A model generated the notes under the pieces. It had not been told where the DNA came from, made no database searches, and was given only the letters and a program-made list of their open reading frames with translations. The translations under genes were made by a program, and so were the position numbers. Below are positions 1 to 11,660 of a DNA stretch of 64,000 nucleotides, piece after piece. The DNA is from Rubrivivax albus (lineage in GTDB: Bacteria; Pseudomonadota; Gammaproteobacteria; Burkholderiales; Burkholderiaceae_C): the NCBI RefSeq assembly GCF_004016515.1, contig NZ_SACT01000005.1, positions 273,674 through 337,673 of the forward strand. The letters are read 5' to 3'. Position 1 is the stretch's first letter. Each line of letters starts with the position of its first letter.

Positions 1-2177
1 ACCGCCATCCACATGGTCGCGCTGCCGAACACGGCCAGCACGAGGAACACCGCCTTGATGCCCAGCGCCAACGCGATGTTCTGCCAGAGCACCGCGTGGG
101 TCGACCGGGAGAGTCGGACCGTCTCCGCGATGCGCCGCAGGTCGTCGTTCATCACCACGACGTCGGCCGCTTCCATCGCCGTGTCGGTGCCGGCGGCGCC
201 CATCGCAACCCCGATGTCGGCCTGCGCCAGCGCCGGCGCGTCGTTGATGCCGTCGCCGGTCATCGCCGTCGGGCCCATCTCGCGCTGCAGCGCCTTGATC
301 GCCTCGAGCTTGTGCTCCGGCAGCAGGTTGCCGCGCGCCTGCTCGATGCCGGCTTCGTGGGCGACGGCGCTGGCGGTGGCCTGGTTGTCACCGGTCAGCA
401 TCACCGGCGTGATGCCCAGCGCCCGCAGCGACGCCACGGCTTCGCGCGACGAGGGCTTGATGGTGTCGGCGACGGCGAACAGCGCGATGACCTGCTCGGG
501 CGTGGCAAGCAGCGTGACCGTGCGGCCCGCCTCTTCGTGCCGCTTCAGCTGCGCCTCCAGCGCCGGGGAACACTGGCCGCGCTCCTCGATCAGCCGGTGG
601 TTGCCCAGGACGTAGGTCACACCATCGACCTCCGCCTGTACCCCGCGACCTGACTGTGCCGTGAAGTTCCAAGCCTCGACGCTGTTGGGCTTGAGCCCCG
701 CCGCGATGGCCTTGGAGACCGGGTGGTCGGAGTGGCTGGCGAGCACGACCGCGATGTGCTCGGCCACTGCCGGATCCGTGCCGGCGTCCACCACGCTCCA
801 GTCCACCAGCCGCGGCTTGCCCTCGGTGATGGTGCCGGTCTTGTCCAAGGCGATGGCCTTGAGCTTGCGGGCTTCCTCGAGGTAGATGCCGCCCTTGATG
901 AGGATGCCGCGCCGCGCGGCGGCCGCGAGGCCGCTGACGATGGTCACCGGCGTGGAGATCACCAGCGCACACGGGCAGGCGATGACGAGCAGCACGAGCG
1001 TCTTGTAGACCGCCTGCAGCCAGGTCCAGCCAAGCATCCACGGGCCGAGCAGCGCCACCGCCAGCGCGATGACGAAGACGGCCGGCGTGTAGACGGCCGC
1101 GAATCGGTCGACGAAGCCCTGCGTCGGCGCGCGCGTGGCCTGGGCTTCCTCGACGGCATGGATGATCCGGGCGAGGGTCGAACTGGAGGCGGCTGCGGTG
1201 ACCTCGAACTCGAAGGTGCCCGACTCGTTGATGGTCCCCGCGAAGACGGGATCGCCTGCGCCCTTGTCGACCGGGATGCTCTCGCCCGTCACCGGCGCCT
1301 GGTTGATGCTGGTCTGGCCGGAACGGACAACGCCGTCCATCGGCACGCGCTCGCCCGGCTTCACCCGCAGCAGCGCACCCACGGCCACCTCGCCCACCGG
1401 CTGCGTGGCCCAGCTGCCGTCGGGCTGCCGGACCGAAGCCTCTTCGGGCGCCAGCGCGAGCAGACCCTTGATCGCGTTGCGCGCCCGGTCGACCGCACGC
1501 GCCTCGATGGCCTCGGCGATGGCGTACAGCGCCATCACCATCGCGGCTTCGGGCCACTGGCCGATGACGAAGGCGCCCGTCACCGCCACCGTCATCAGCG
1601 CGTTGATGTTGAGCCGGCCGCGGCGCAGCGCCGCCAGACCCTTCTTGTAGACGTCGAAGCCGGCCAGCCAGATGGCGACGGCGGCCACGGCCAGGCCGGC
1701 GCCCCGCCACACCAGCGTCTCCGGCGCGAAGTAGCCGACGAGCTCGGCACCGATGGCCAGCAGCAGCGCGCCGGCGAGCCTGGGCCACGCACCTTGCTGA
1801 TCGTCGTGGTCGTGGCCGCGGTGGTGGTCATGGCCCGGCGCATGCGCTTGCACTTCCGAAGCGCCTTGGACCGCCTGCGGGTCGAACCCGGCCCGTCGGA
1901 TCGCTTCGAGCGCCTGCGGCATCACCGCCTCGTCGGCATCGATCGTCAGCTGACGCCGGCCCAGCTGGAACCGCAGGCCACGGATGCCTTGGATGGGTTC
2001 GAGCGCCCGTCGGATCTCGGATTCCTCGGCCGCGCAGTCCATGCTGGCGATGCGAAAGCTGCGCCCGCGCGGGGGCGAAGCGTCTCCCGGCACAGCAGGG
2101 GCTGATGTACAACAGGCGCCGCAACCGGCTTCGTTGCTGGCCACGGCAACGCCGTGCCCAGGGGATGTGTGGCTCAT
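1..2177 (-). CDS. cadA: Zn/Cd/Pb-exporting P1B-type ATPase (CadA/ZntA/PbrA-like), C-terminus cut by window edge
   Basis: Inner-membrane ATPase that pumps divalent soft metals (Zn, Cd, Pb) from cytoplasm to periplasm. Reading from ATG 2177, the N-terminus is Cys-rich (GCGACC near residue 20) and has a ferredoxin-like metal-binding domain with CAAE (C48, E51) instead of CxxC. A His/Asp-rich linker follows near residues 105-122. The membrane CPC motif is at 401-403, the phosphorylated Asp of DKTGT at 445, then SDHP near 484 and GDGINDAP. The CPC and N-terminal CxxE resemble Zn/Cd/Pb rather than Cu pumps. About 725 residues are visible and the last helices lie beyond position 1. It is divergent from the MerR-type gene at 2273 and preceded by a textbook MerR-family promoter. 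pbrA or zntA would be equally fair names; substrate preference cannot be read from sequence. Confidence 0.93.
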   Translation of the reverse strand, partial: MSHTSPGHGVAVASNEAGCGACCTSAPAVPGDASPPRGRSFRIASMDCAAEESEIRRALEPIQGIRGLRFQLGRRQLTIDADEAVMPQALEAIRRAGFDPQAVQGASEVQAHAPGHDHHRGHDHDDQQGAWPRLAGALLLAIGAELVGYFAPETLVWRGAGLAVAAVAIWLAGFDVYKKGLAALRRGRLNINALMTVAVTGAFVIGQWPEAAMVMALYAIAEAIEARAVDRARNAIKGLLALAPEEASVRQPDGSWATQPVGEVAVGALLRVKPGERVPMDGVVRSGQTSINQAPVTGESIPVDKGAGDPVFAGTINESGTFEFEVTAAASSSTLARIIHAVEEAQATRAPTQGFVDRFAAVYTPAVFVIALAVALLGPWMLGWTWLQAVYKTLVLLVIACPCALVISTPVTIVSGLAAAARRGILIKGGIYLEEARKLKAIALDKTGTITEGKPRLVDWSVVDAGTDPAVAEHIAVVLASHSDHPVSKAIAAGLKPNSVEAWNFTAQSGRGVQAEVDGVTYVLGNHRLIEERGQCSPALEAQLKRHEEAGRTVTLLATPEQVIALFAVADTIKPSSREAVASLRALGITPVMLTGDNQATASAVAHEAGIEQARGNLLPEHKLEAIKALQREMGPTAMTGDGINDAPALAQADIGVAMGAAGTDTAMEAADVVVMNDDLRRIAETVRLSRSTHAVLWQNIALALGIKAVFLVLAVFGSATMWMA

Positions 2178-2206
2178 GACAGGTGTGGCCCTTGAACGAT
2201 GCCTGC

Positions 2207-2237
2207 ATTTCAAACCCTGAAGCCGGTATAGAGTCAA
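2207..2237 (-). promoter_or_regulatory. CadR/PbrR-type MerR-family promoter of the metal ATPase
   Basis: On the minus strand there is a -35 TTGACT (2232-2237), a 19-bp spacer and a -10 TGAAAT (2207-2212). The over-long 19-bp spacer with an imperfect dyad (ACTCTA...CAGGGT) is the hallmark of promoters twisted into activity by metal-bound MerR-family regulators. The sequence closely resembles the published pbrA promoter, which also begins TTGACTCTATA. The predicted transcript start is about 25 nt before the ATPase start codon. Confidence 0.85.
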
Positions 2238-2272
2238 GCTCCTGCGCTTGCGGAATCGGACGAGGGCTTGCC

Positions 2273-2719
2273 ATGAAGATCGGCGAACTGGCGGAGGCCA
2301 CCGGCACACCGGTGGAGACCATCCGCTTCTACGAGCGCGAAGGCCTGCTGCCGCCGCCCGCGAGGGCCGACAACAACTACCGGGTCTACCTGCCGGCACA
2401 CGTCGAGCGGCTGGCGTTCATCCGCCAGTGCCGCAACCTCGACATGGCACTGGACGAGGTCCGCGCCCTGATAGTGCTGCGCGAGTCGCCTTCCCGGGAC
2501 TGCGGGGAGGTCAACGCGCTGCTGGATGCGCATATCGGCCATGTCACCCAGCGCATCCGCGAACTGCGCGCGCTCGAGAAGGATCTGAAGGCACTGCGTG
2601 CACGCTGCAGCGCGCCGCACACCGTGTCGGAGTGCGGCATCCTGGGCGGCCTCGATCGCGCCGCCACGGCCAGGCCGGCGCCGCCGGGGAAGCGGCGCCA
2701 CGTGCACGGGGCGCACTGA
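2273..2719 (+). CDS. cadR: Cd(II)/Pb(II)-responsive MerR-family regulator (CadR/PbrR-like)
   Basis: A 148-residue metal-sensing activator. The winged-helix DNA-binding part (residues 1-70, starting MKIGELAEATG with the TIRFYEREGLL motif) is followed by a dimerisation helix and a metal loop. C77, C112 and C121 match the three cysteines used by PbrR and CadR. The C-terminus ends in a short Arg/His tail (RRHVHGAH), as in CadR proteins. I chose ATG 2273 because it starts directly at the conserved fold; an upstream in-frame ATG at 2183 would run through the operator. It is divergent from the ATPase whose promoter (2207-2237) it should control, and a second matching operator follows its stop codon at 2773-2803. 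Pb versus Cd selectivity cannot be told apart here. Confidence 0.93.
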   Translation: MKIGELAEATGTPVETIRFYEREGLLPPPARADNNYRVYLPAHVERLAFIRQCRNLDMALDEVRALIVLRESPSRDCGEVNALLDAHIGHVTQRIRELRALEKDLKALRARCSAPHTVSECGILGGLDRAATARPAPPGKRRHVHGAH

Positions 2720-2772
2720 GCGGCGCGGACGCCGCGCGCTGCGCCCCCGCTTCCGGGCAGCCACCCGGCTGC

Positions 2773-2803
2773 TTGACTCTGAACTGGCTTCAGGGTCTTC
2801 AAT
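2773..2803 (+). promoter_or_regulatory. second CadR/PbrR-type promoter, upstream of the transglutaminase-like gene
   Basis: TTGACT (2773-2778), a 19-bp spacer and TTCAAT (2798-2803). Spacer and dyad are nearly the same as in the divergent ATPase promoter at 2207-2237; both contain GGCTTCAGGGT and an identical TTGACTCT start. It sits 54 bp after the regulator's stop codon and about 30 bp before ATG 2835. The -10 overlaps the in-frame ATG at 2802, which argues for the 2835 start of the next gene. Confidence 0.8.
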
Positions 2804-2834
2804 GGCGGCACGCCAACCGAACTGCCCCGCTGCC

Positions 2835-3548
2835 ATGTCCGACGCCCTCTCCCCGCTCCTGCGGCCCACGCGCCTCCTCGACCACCAGGCCCCTGCGCTC
2901 GAAGCCCTCGTGGCTGCACGCGGCTGGCGCGAGCTGCCGCTGCACGATCGGATCGGCGCGATCTACGACTTCGTGCGCAACGAGATCGCCTTCGGCTACA
3001 ACGAGGGCGACGAGATGCCCGCCTCGCGCGTGCTGGCCGACGGCATCGGCCAGTGCAACACCAAGAGCGCGCTGCTGATGGCGCTGCTCCGTGCCGCCGG
3101 AGTGCCGTGCCGCTTCCACGGCTTCACGATCGACAAGGCGCTGCAGCGCGGCGCGATCACGGGCCTGGCGTATCGCCTGGCGCCCCGACGCATCATCCAC
3201 AGCTGGGTCGAGGTGTGGTTCGAGGGTCGGTGGGTGAACCTCGAAGGCTTCATCCTCGATGCCGACTACCTGGGCAGCCTGCAGCGCCGCTTCCCCGGCG
3301 CCAAGCGCTTCTGCGGCTACGGGGCCGCCACGCCGGACCTCTCGGCCCCGCCCGTGGAGTGGCGCGGGCAAGACACCTTCATCCAGAAGGATGGCATCGT
3401 CGACGACTTCGGCACCTTCGACGATCCCGACGCCTTCTACGCGCGACACGGCTCCAACCTCGGCGGCCTGAAGCGCTGGCTGTTCGTGCATGCCGTGCGG
3501 CACTGGATGAACGACACCGTGGCACGCGTGCGCGCTGGCCGCTGGTGA
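2835..3548 (+). CDS. transglutaminase-like (cysteine protease fold) protein under CadR/PbrR-type control
   Basis: A 237-residue soluble protein of the transglutaminase-like superfamily. The expected triad is visible: C74 in GIGQCNTKSALL, H122 in IIHSWVEVWF and an acidic residue shortly after (E137 or D142). No signal peptide or membrane segment is seen, so a cytoplasmic enzyme is likely. The family includes proteases, peptide-N-glycanases and amide-bond-forming enzymes; the substrate is unknown. ATG 2835 lies downstream of a strong MerR-type promoter, whereas the alternative ATG 2802 overlaps the -10. Placement and operator make it a probable member of the Cd/Pb regulon, which is not a role I can name from known families. 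The start codon has no clear Shine-Dalgarno sequence. Confidence 0.8.
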   Translation: MSDALSPLLRPTRLLDHQAPALEALVAARGWRELPLHDRIGAIYDFVRNEIAFGYNEGDEMPASRVLADGIGQCNTKSALLMALLRAAGVPCRFHGFTIDKALQRGAITGLAYRLAPRRIIHSWVEVWFEGRWVNLEGFILDADYLGSLQRRFPGAKRFCGYGAATPDLSAPPVEWRGQDTFIQKDGIVDDFGTFDDPDAFYARHGSNLGGLKRWLFVHAVRHWMNDTVARVRAGRW

Positions 3549-3616
3549 CCTGCGTCACGACAGACCACGGCCCTGTCCCGTTACCGTCAACCCTGTAGCC
3601 GCTACACTCCGCCCCC

Positions 3617-3979
3617 ATGCGTCGTTGGCTCGCGATCGTGCTGCTGGTCCTGCTGCCGCTCCAGTTCTCCTGGGCGGCGGTGGCCGACTACTGCATGCAC
3701 GAGTCGGGCGCTTCGGCAGACCATGTCGGCCATCACGACCATGCCGATCACCAGCATGGGGCCAGCGCCAGCGACAAGGCCAAGTCCGACGGCTCGGCGT
3801 CGACCGCGGCCGACTTCGACTGCGGCCATTGCCATGGCCATTGCGCCGGCATGCTGGACGTTCCCGCCGGCCTGAAGACGTACGCCGTGGGCAGTGCGCC
3901 GCCGGGGCTGGCCGAGGCACCCAGTGCCGAGCACCTGCCGGCCCAGCCCGAACGCCCCCAGTGGGCGTGCCTCGCCTGA
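3617..3979 (+). CDS. czcI: CzcI-like periplasmic metal-resistance protein
   Basis: A 120-residue exported protein with an N-terminal signal peptide (hydrophobic residues 5-20, ending near SWAAVA). A His-rich stretch follows (HHDHADHQHG around residue 40), then a Cys/His cluster (DCGHCHGHCAG near residue 75). Length, layout and position just before czcC fit CzcI, a small periplasmic protein of Czc operons with a proposed regulatory or metal-buffering role. A possible promoter TTACCG/TACACT (16-bp spacing) lies immediately upstream, which would leave almost no untranslated leader. The stop codon lies in the loop of a stable hairpin. Confidence 0.8.
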   Translation: MRRWLAIVLLVLLPLQFSWAAVADYCMHESGASADHVGHHDHADHQHGASASDKAKSDGSASTAADFDCGHCHGHCAGMLDVPAGLKTYAVGSAPPGLAEAPSAEHLPAQPERPQWACLA

Positions 3980-4006
3980 TCGGCGAGGCGGGCTTCTCCC
4001 CTTTCT
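3969..4006 (+). terminator. hairpin overlapping the czcI stop codon, possible attenuator
   Basis: A perfect 8-bp stem, GCCTCGCC (3969-3976) and GGCGAGGC (3982-3989), encloses the 5-nt loop that holds the TGA stop of czcI. A pyrimidine-rich stretch ending in CTTTCT follows. It could partially terminate transcription so that czcI is made in excess of czcCBA; the U-run is weak. Confidence 0.45.
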
Positions 4007-4130
4007 GAACCCCGTCCGCGCCTGAGCGCGCTGCCCCGACGCACCGGGCGCAGTTCCGCTCGGGTCGGCGCGACCGCCTGGTCGCCGCTCGCCGGTCTCC
4101 CGTGTCCTTCCCACAGCACTGGAGCATCGG

Positions 4131-5411
4131 ATGCATCCGAGAACACGAACACATCGACAGACCCGCCAGGCCTCCCGGCTTGGCGGCTTGGCAGCGGCGC
4201 TCGTCGCCGCTTGGCTGCAGTTCGCGCCCGGCGCTGCCGCGGCGCAGACGACGGCCGCGCAGAGCCTCAAGGACCTCTTCGAAGCCGCCTGGGCGCGCCA
4301 GCCCGAATCGATCGCCCTCCAGGCGCGCCGCGACGCCGTGCAAGCCCAACGGCGGGCCGCCGAGGCCTGGACGCCGGAGCCACCGGCACTCGAAGCCAGC
4401 CACAAGACCGACCGCCTCACGCGCAACGACGGCGCGCGGGAGCTCGAGGTCGGCGTCGCGGTACCGCTGTGGCTGCCCGGCGAGCGACGCCACACCAGCG
4501 CACTCGCCGATGCCGAGGCCGCCGCCCTCGACAGCCGGGCCGAGGCCGCGCGTCTGCGCCTGGCCGCCTCGGTGCGCGAGGCCTGGTGGCACTGGCAGCG
4601 CGCCGGCGTCGAAGCCGAGATCGCCCGCGCGCAACTCGACAGCGCCCGCCGCCTCGCGGCCGACGTGGCGCGCCGCGCGAAGGCCGGTGAACTGGCACGG
4701 GCCGACCAGCACCAGGCCGACGGCGCCGTGGCCGCGGCCGAAGCCGCCGTGGCGCAGGCCGAGGCCGGGACGACGGTGGCCCTGCAGCAGCTCAAGTCGC
4801 TGGCGGGTGGCACCTGGGCGCCCGTGGCCACCGCGAGCGCCGTGGCCGAGCCCGAGCCCCCGGCCGCCGCCGAGCCACCGCCGCATCCTGCGCTGGCCGA
4901 ACTGAGGGACCGGGCGACCGTCGCGGAGCGCGCCGCGGCCTTGGCCTCGACGCAATCGCGCGCCAATCCGGAGCTGACGCTCGCGACGACACGCGACCGC
5001 GGCGCGAGCGGCGAACGCTACGGCCAGACGGTCACGCTGGCCGTGCGCATCCCGTTCGGCGCCGGGCCCCGGCACGACGCCCGCGTGGCCAGCGCCCGCG
5101 CCGATGCGGCCGAAGCGCAGGCGCAGCTGGCGCTGGACCGCGCGCGGCTGGAGTCGGAACGCGAGGCTGCCACGGCGCGCGTGCAGGCGGCACGCAGCCA
5201 ACTCGCCGCTGCGGAGCGCCGCGCCACCCTGGCGCGCGAGACGCGCGGCTTCTTCGAGAAGTCCTTCCGCCTCGGCGAGACCGACCTGCCGACCCGCCTG
5301 CGCATCGACGCGGAGGCCACCGAGGCCGAGCGCCAGGCTGCGCGCGGCCGCATCGAACTGGCCGCCGCGATCTCGGCCTGGCGCCAGGCGCTGGGGCTGC
5401 TGCCGCAGTGA
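4131..5411 (+). CDS. czcC: CzcC-like outer-membrane factor of an RND metal efflux system
   Basis: A 426-residue TolC-family protein forming the outer-membrane duct of the CzcCBA efflux pump. The sequence has an Arg-rich n-region, a signal peptide ending near GAAAAQ and long Ala/Arg/Glu-rich helices arranged as two similar halves, as in outer-membrane factors. It starts at ATG 4131 after a 150-bp gap from czcI and ends in GTGA, overlapping a possible GTG start of the next gene. The operon order czcI-C-(adaptor)-B-A supports the call over generic TolC proteins. Confidence 0.85.
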   Translation: MHPRTRTHRQTRQASRLGGLAAALVAAWLQFAPGAAAAQTTAAQSLKDLFEAAWARQPESIALQARRDAVQAQRRAAEAWTPEPPALEASHKTDRLTRNDGARELEVGVAVPLWLPGERRHTSALADAEAAALDSRAEAARLRLAASVREAWWHWQRAGVEAEIARAQLDSARRLAADVARRAKAGELARADQHQADGAVAAAEAAVAQAEAGTTVALQQLKSLAGGTWAPVATASAVAEPEPPAAAEPPPHPALAELRDRATVAERAAALASTQSRANPELTLATTRDRGASGERYGQTVTLAVRIPFGAGPRHDARVASARADAAEAQAQLALDRARLESEREAATARVQAARSQLAAAERRATLARETRGFFEKSFRLGETDLPTRLRIDAEATEAERQAARGRIELAAAISAWRQALGLLPQ

Positions 5412-5446
5412 GCCCCACCGACACCCTCTTCATTCAGATCCCCACC

Positions 5447-6001
5447 ATGACAACTTCTTCCCTCCTTGCCGCGCTCGCTACAGTCGCGGCCCTTCTGATG
5501 CCCCCGCTGGTTCACGCCGGCGAGGGCCACGATCACGGCGACGCTGCCCCGACGTCCACCGGCCCCGCGCTGCCCCGCTTCACGGCGGTCTCCGAGACCT
5601 TCGAGCTGGTCGGCGTGCTGAACGGCAAGCAAATCACGCTGTACCTGGACCGCACGGCCGACAACGCGCCCGTCACCGACGCACAGATCGAGATCGAGAT
5701 CGCCGGCACCAAGCTCAACGCCGAGAAGCACGAGGACGTCTTCGAGGTCGTGCTCGCTGCCCAGCCCAAGCCGGGCGTGCTGCCGATCACGGCCACCGTC
5801 ACCGCCGGCCAGGAGATCGACCTCCTGGCCGGCGAGCTCGACCTGCACGAGGAGGCGCACGCCGACGAGGCCGCGCATGTGCACTCGTGGAAGGAGTACG
5901 CCGGCTGGGGCGCCGGCGCCCTGGCCGCCCTGATCGCCCTGATCCTCATCGGCCGCCGCATCGCCGCAGGCCGCCAGCGCACCACCGGAGCCGTCGCATG
6001 A
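5447..6001 (+). CDS. exported, C-terminally anchored protein resembling the N-terminal region of CzcB
   Basis: A 184-residue protein with a signal peptide (residues 1-27) followed by GEGHDHGD, the same His/Asp motif found at the mature N-terminus of the next gene product. A beta-rich domain follows, then a second His-rich stretch (EEAHADEAAHVHSW) and a single membrane helix near residues 155-172 with a basic tail. This looks like a split-off periplasmic metal-binding domain of the CzcB family and may hand metal to the adaptor. I chose ATG 5447 because the signal peptide starts there; GTG 5408, overlapping the czcC stop, would add 13 residues. Its last codon overlaps the czcB start (ATGA at 5998), implying translational coupling. 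Confidence 0.6.
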   Translation: MTTSSLLAALATVAALLMPPLVHAGEGHDHGDAAPTSTGPALPRFTAVSETFELVGVLNGKQITLYLDRTADNAPVTDAQIEIEIAGTKLNAEKHEDVFEVVLAAQPKPGVLPITATVTAGQEIDLLAGELDLHEEAHADEAAHVHSWKEYAGWGAGALAALIALILIGRRIAAGRQRTTGAVA

Positions 6002-7136
6002 CTTCGAACATCCTCTCGACGCGCCGCTGGGCGCGCCCGGCCGCCGGGGCACTGACTCTCGCGCTGACCCTGGCACTGTCAAGCCCGGCTCTCGCCGGTC
6101 CGGGCCATGACCATGGCGATGCCCCCGCCACACCGAACGCCAACGGCCCACAGCGCCAGCCCGACGGCAGCGTCTTCCTGCCCAAGCCAGCGCAGCGCCA
6201 GCTCGGCGTGCGCACGCTGCTCACCGAGGCCGCCGAGCTGCCGCGCTCGTTCGAGCTGAACGGCAAGGTGGTCATCGACCCCAACGCCGGCGGCAAGGTG
6301 CAGCCGCTGAACGCCGGCCGCATCGAACCCGGCCCGCGCGGCCTGCCCAACGCCGGCCAGGCGGTGCGCAAGGGCGAGGTGCTGGCCTACGTGGTGCCGT
6401 CGGCCGCGCCGATCGAACGCTCGAACCAGGCCGCGCAGCTGGCCGAACTGCGGGCCGCGAAGTCCTTGGCGGACAAGCGCGTCGCGCGCCTGAAGGAACT
6501 GGCCGACACCGTCCCCCGCAAGGACATCGAGGCCGCCGAGAGCGAGGCGCAGAGCCTCGCCGAGCGCATCGCCGCCGTCGGCACCGGCCTCGCGTCGCGC
6601 GAGGCGCTGGTGGCGCCGGTCTCGGGCGTGATCGCCTCGGCGCATGTCGTCGCCGGCCAGGTGGTGGATGCGCGCGAGCTGTTGTTCGAGATCGTCGATC
6701 CGGCGCGGCTGCGCATCGAGGCGCTGGCCTTCGATGCGGCGCTGGCCGGCAACGTCGGCAGCGCCAGCCTTGCGGTGGGCAACCAGCGCGTGCCGCTCGC
6801 CTTCATCGGCGCCGCGCGCAGCCTGCGCGAGCAGGCCTTGCCGCTGGGCTTCCGTGCCGAGGGCAAGGTGCTGTCGTCGCTGGCCGTCGGCCAGCCAGTG
6901 CGCGTCTTCGTGCAGGGCAAGGAAAAGGTGCAAGGCGTTGCCGTGCCGGTGTCCTCGCTGATGAAGAACCCGGCCAACCAGACCATCGTGTGGGTGAAGA
7001 CGGCGCCTGAGCGTTTCGAGCCGCGCACCGTGACGGTCGAGCCGCTGGACGGCGTCAACGTCGCCGTGACCTCGGGCCTGAAGGCCGGTGATCGCGTGGC
7101 CACCCAGGGCGCCACCTTGATCAATCAGGTGCGCTG

Positions 7137-7137
<1 letters not shown>
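5998..7137 (+). CDS. czcB: CzcB-like periplasmic adaptor (membrane fusion protein)
   Basis: A 379-residue adaptor linking the RND pump to the outer-membrane factor. It has a signal peptide ending near ALAGPG, a His/Asp motif (GHDHGD) just after cleavage, a barrel-sandwich domain, a coiled-coil hairpin (about residues 140-190) and a beta-barrel/proximal domain ending GDRVATQGATLINQVR, typical of HlyD/CzcB adaptors. It overlaps the previous stop by 4 bp and its TGA overlaps the czcA ATG by 1 bp, so the three genes are tightly coupled. Confidence 0.88.
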
Positions 7138-10256
<3,119 letters not shown>

Positions 10257-10304
10257 CACCCGTTCCCCCACCCAACCCGCCACCCAACCCTTGAAGGGAC
10301 TCCC

Positions 10305-10691
10305 ATGAAGCTGCTCACCCTCATCGCCTCCATCGCCCTGGCTGCTGCCGGCACCGTCCATGCGGCCGGCGAGAAGCACGACCATGCCCACGAACACAAG
10401 CCGATGCACGGCGGCGTGGTCGTCGAGGTCAAGGACATGGACTACGAACTCGTCGCCAAGCCCACGGCGATCCAGCTGTACCTGCGCGACAACGGCAAGT
10501 CGGCCGACGTCTCCAAGGCCAGCGCCAAGGTGACGCTGCTGACCGGCGCCGAGAAGCAGGAGGTCGACCTGAAACCGGCCGGCGACAAGCTGGAGGCCAC
10601 CGGCAGCTTCAAGGTCGGCCCGGGCACCAAGGCGGTCGCCGTGGTGACGGTGGGCGGCAAGCCGGCCACCGCGCGGTTCACCTTGAAGTGA
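10305..10691 (+). CDS. small His-rich periplasmic protein of the czc operon
   Basis: A 128-residue secreted protein with a signal peptide (residues 1-20), a His-rich mature start (EKHDHAHEHKPMHGG), and an all-beta domain rich in Lys and Val. The His cluster and beta domain resemble the periplasmic protein at 5447-6001, suggesting related metal-binding modules flanking czcBA. A good ribosome-binding site (GAAGGGA) precedes the ATG. I do not recognise a named family, and a periplasmic metal-chaperone role is inferred from context only. Confidence 0.6.
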   Translation: MKLLTLIASIALAAAGTVHAAGEKHDHAHEHKPMHGGVVVEVKDMDYELVAKPTAIQLYLRDNGKSADVSKASAKVTLLTGAEKQEVDLKPAGDKLEATGSFKVGPGTKAVAVVTVGGKPATARFTLK

Positions 10692-10696
10692 AATCC

Positions 10697-11233
10697 ATGA
10701 GAACCCACCGACTCCTGGTGGCTTCCGCGCTCGTCGCGGCTGGCCTGGTGGCCGGCTGCGCGACGCCACCGCCACCCAACCCGACGGCCGAAGTGCCGTA
10801 CTGCCACCAGACCAACAAGGGACGGATCATCGCCTGCACCAAGGCGCCAGTTCCGAGCCTCGACGCTGACGCGGCAGCCAAGCGGTTCACGCCGGATCCC
10901 GACGCGCTGACCGTCTACGTGGTGCGGCGCAACTGGGCGGACGGTCGCAACTTCGTGACCGTTCAAGGCGACAGCGCCGCGGGTGTCGAGACGCTCCCGA
11001 ACACGATGGTGCGGTTCCGGTTCAAGCCAGGGCGGCACACCGTCGCATTCGAGTTCGACAGCCAGCGCCAGACGACCACCGTCGACGGTCGGGCCGGCGA
11101 GGTGCGCTTCGTCAGGTTCGAAGGCGTGGTGTGGTCCTGGAAGAGCAGCTACAGCTGGGTGACCGAGCCCGAGAGCGCCACGCGCGAGCGGGCGCTGAAG
11201 TCGCGACTCGTGGCCGACCTGGCCGTGCGTTGA
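10697..11233 (+). CDS. putative lipoprotein of unknown function
   Basis: A 178-residue protein with a lipoprotein signal (hydrophobic residues 6-18, lipobox LVAGC) followed by a Pro-rich linker (TPPPPNP) and a beta-rich domain. Two further cysteines (PYCHQ, IIACT) lie just after the linker. ATG 10697 places the lipobox at a normal distance; GTG 10688, which overlaps the preceding stop, would only add three residues. It is probably the last gene of the czc operon, 5 bp after its neighbour. No family recognised. Confidence 0.6.
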   Translation: MRTHRLLVASALVAAGLVAGCATPPPPNPTAEVPYCHQTNKGRIIACTKAPVPSLDADAAAKRFTPDPDALTVYVVRRNWADGRNFVTVQGDSAAGVETLPNTMVRFRFKPGRHTVAFEFDSQRQTTTVDGRAGEVRFVRFEGVVWSWKSSYSWVTEPESATRERALKSRLVADLAVR

Positions 11234-11660
11234 CGGCGCGAGTCTGGTCGCGTGAACACACGCAACGCCGCGAAACTCCTTGCTGCGCGGCTGGTCTGGT
11301 TCGCGTTCAAGACCATGGTCGACTGGACCGTTGCTCTCGGCATGCGGCGGACGCAGCTGGTTCGGTGGTGACCAGCTGGCGCCGCGGGCGCCACACGCGG
11401 AGCGTCTGGCCCGTGCTCTCGGTTCTGGCGCGCGCACGGTCTGGTGCGTGGACCGCAGACTGAGGCGCGTACGATGCGATGGAGCATGAACCTGCGCGCC
11501 CGCGAGGCCTGGAACATGAACATCATGTGCCGGTCGCGTTGATGTCCCCGCACCCTACCTACCGCCACCGCCACCGCCGCGAGCCGATGACCCAGACACG
11601 CCCGCATCCCCTGCGAGCATCGCCTTCACTCGCATGGAGACAGGGCAGGACACCGATTCC
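11234..11660. other. intergenic region, no gene recognised
   Basis: About 430 bp without a convincing coding frame on either strand. Open frames here lack family resemblance and ribosome-binding sites. It must hold the promoter of the YnfA-like gene at 11661, but I cannot point to clear -35/-10 boxes. Confidence 0.4.

Noticed and set aside
2802..3548. Longer start (ATG 2802) for the transglutaminase-like gene
   Set aside because: This ATG overlaps the -10 of the MerR-type promoter, so it could not be in the transcript.
3572..3607. Half-site ACCCTGTAGC before czcI considered as a MerR-family operator
   Set aside because: The second half-site does not match and no -35/-10 pair with 19-bp spacing fits; a weak ordinary promoter is the better reading.
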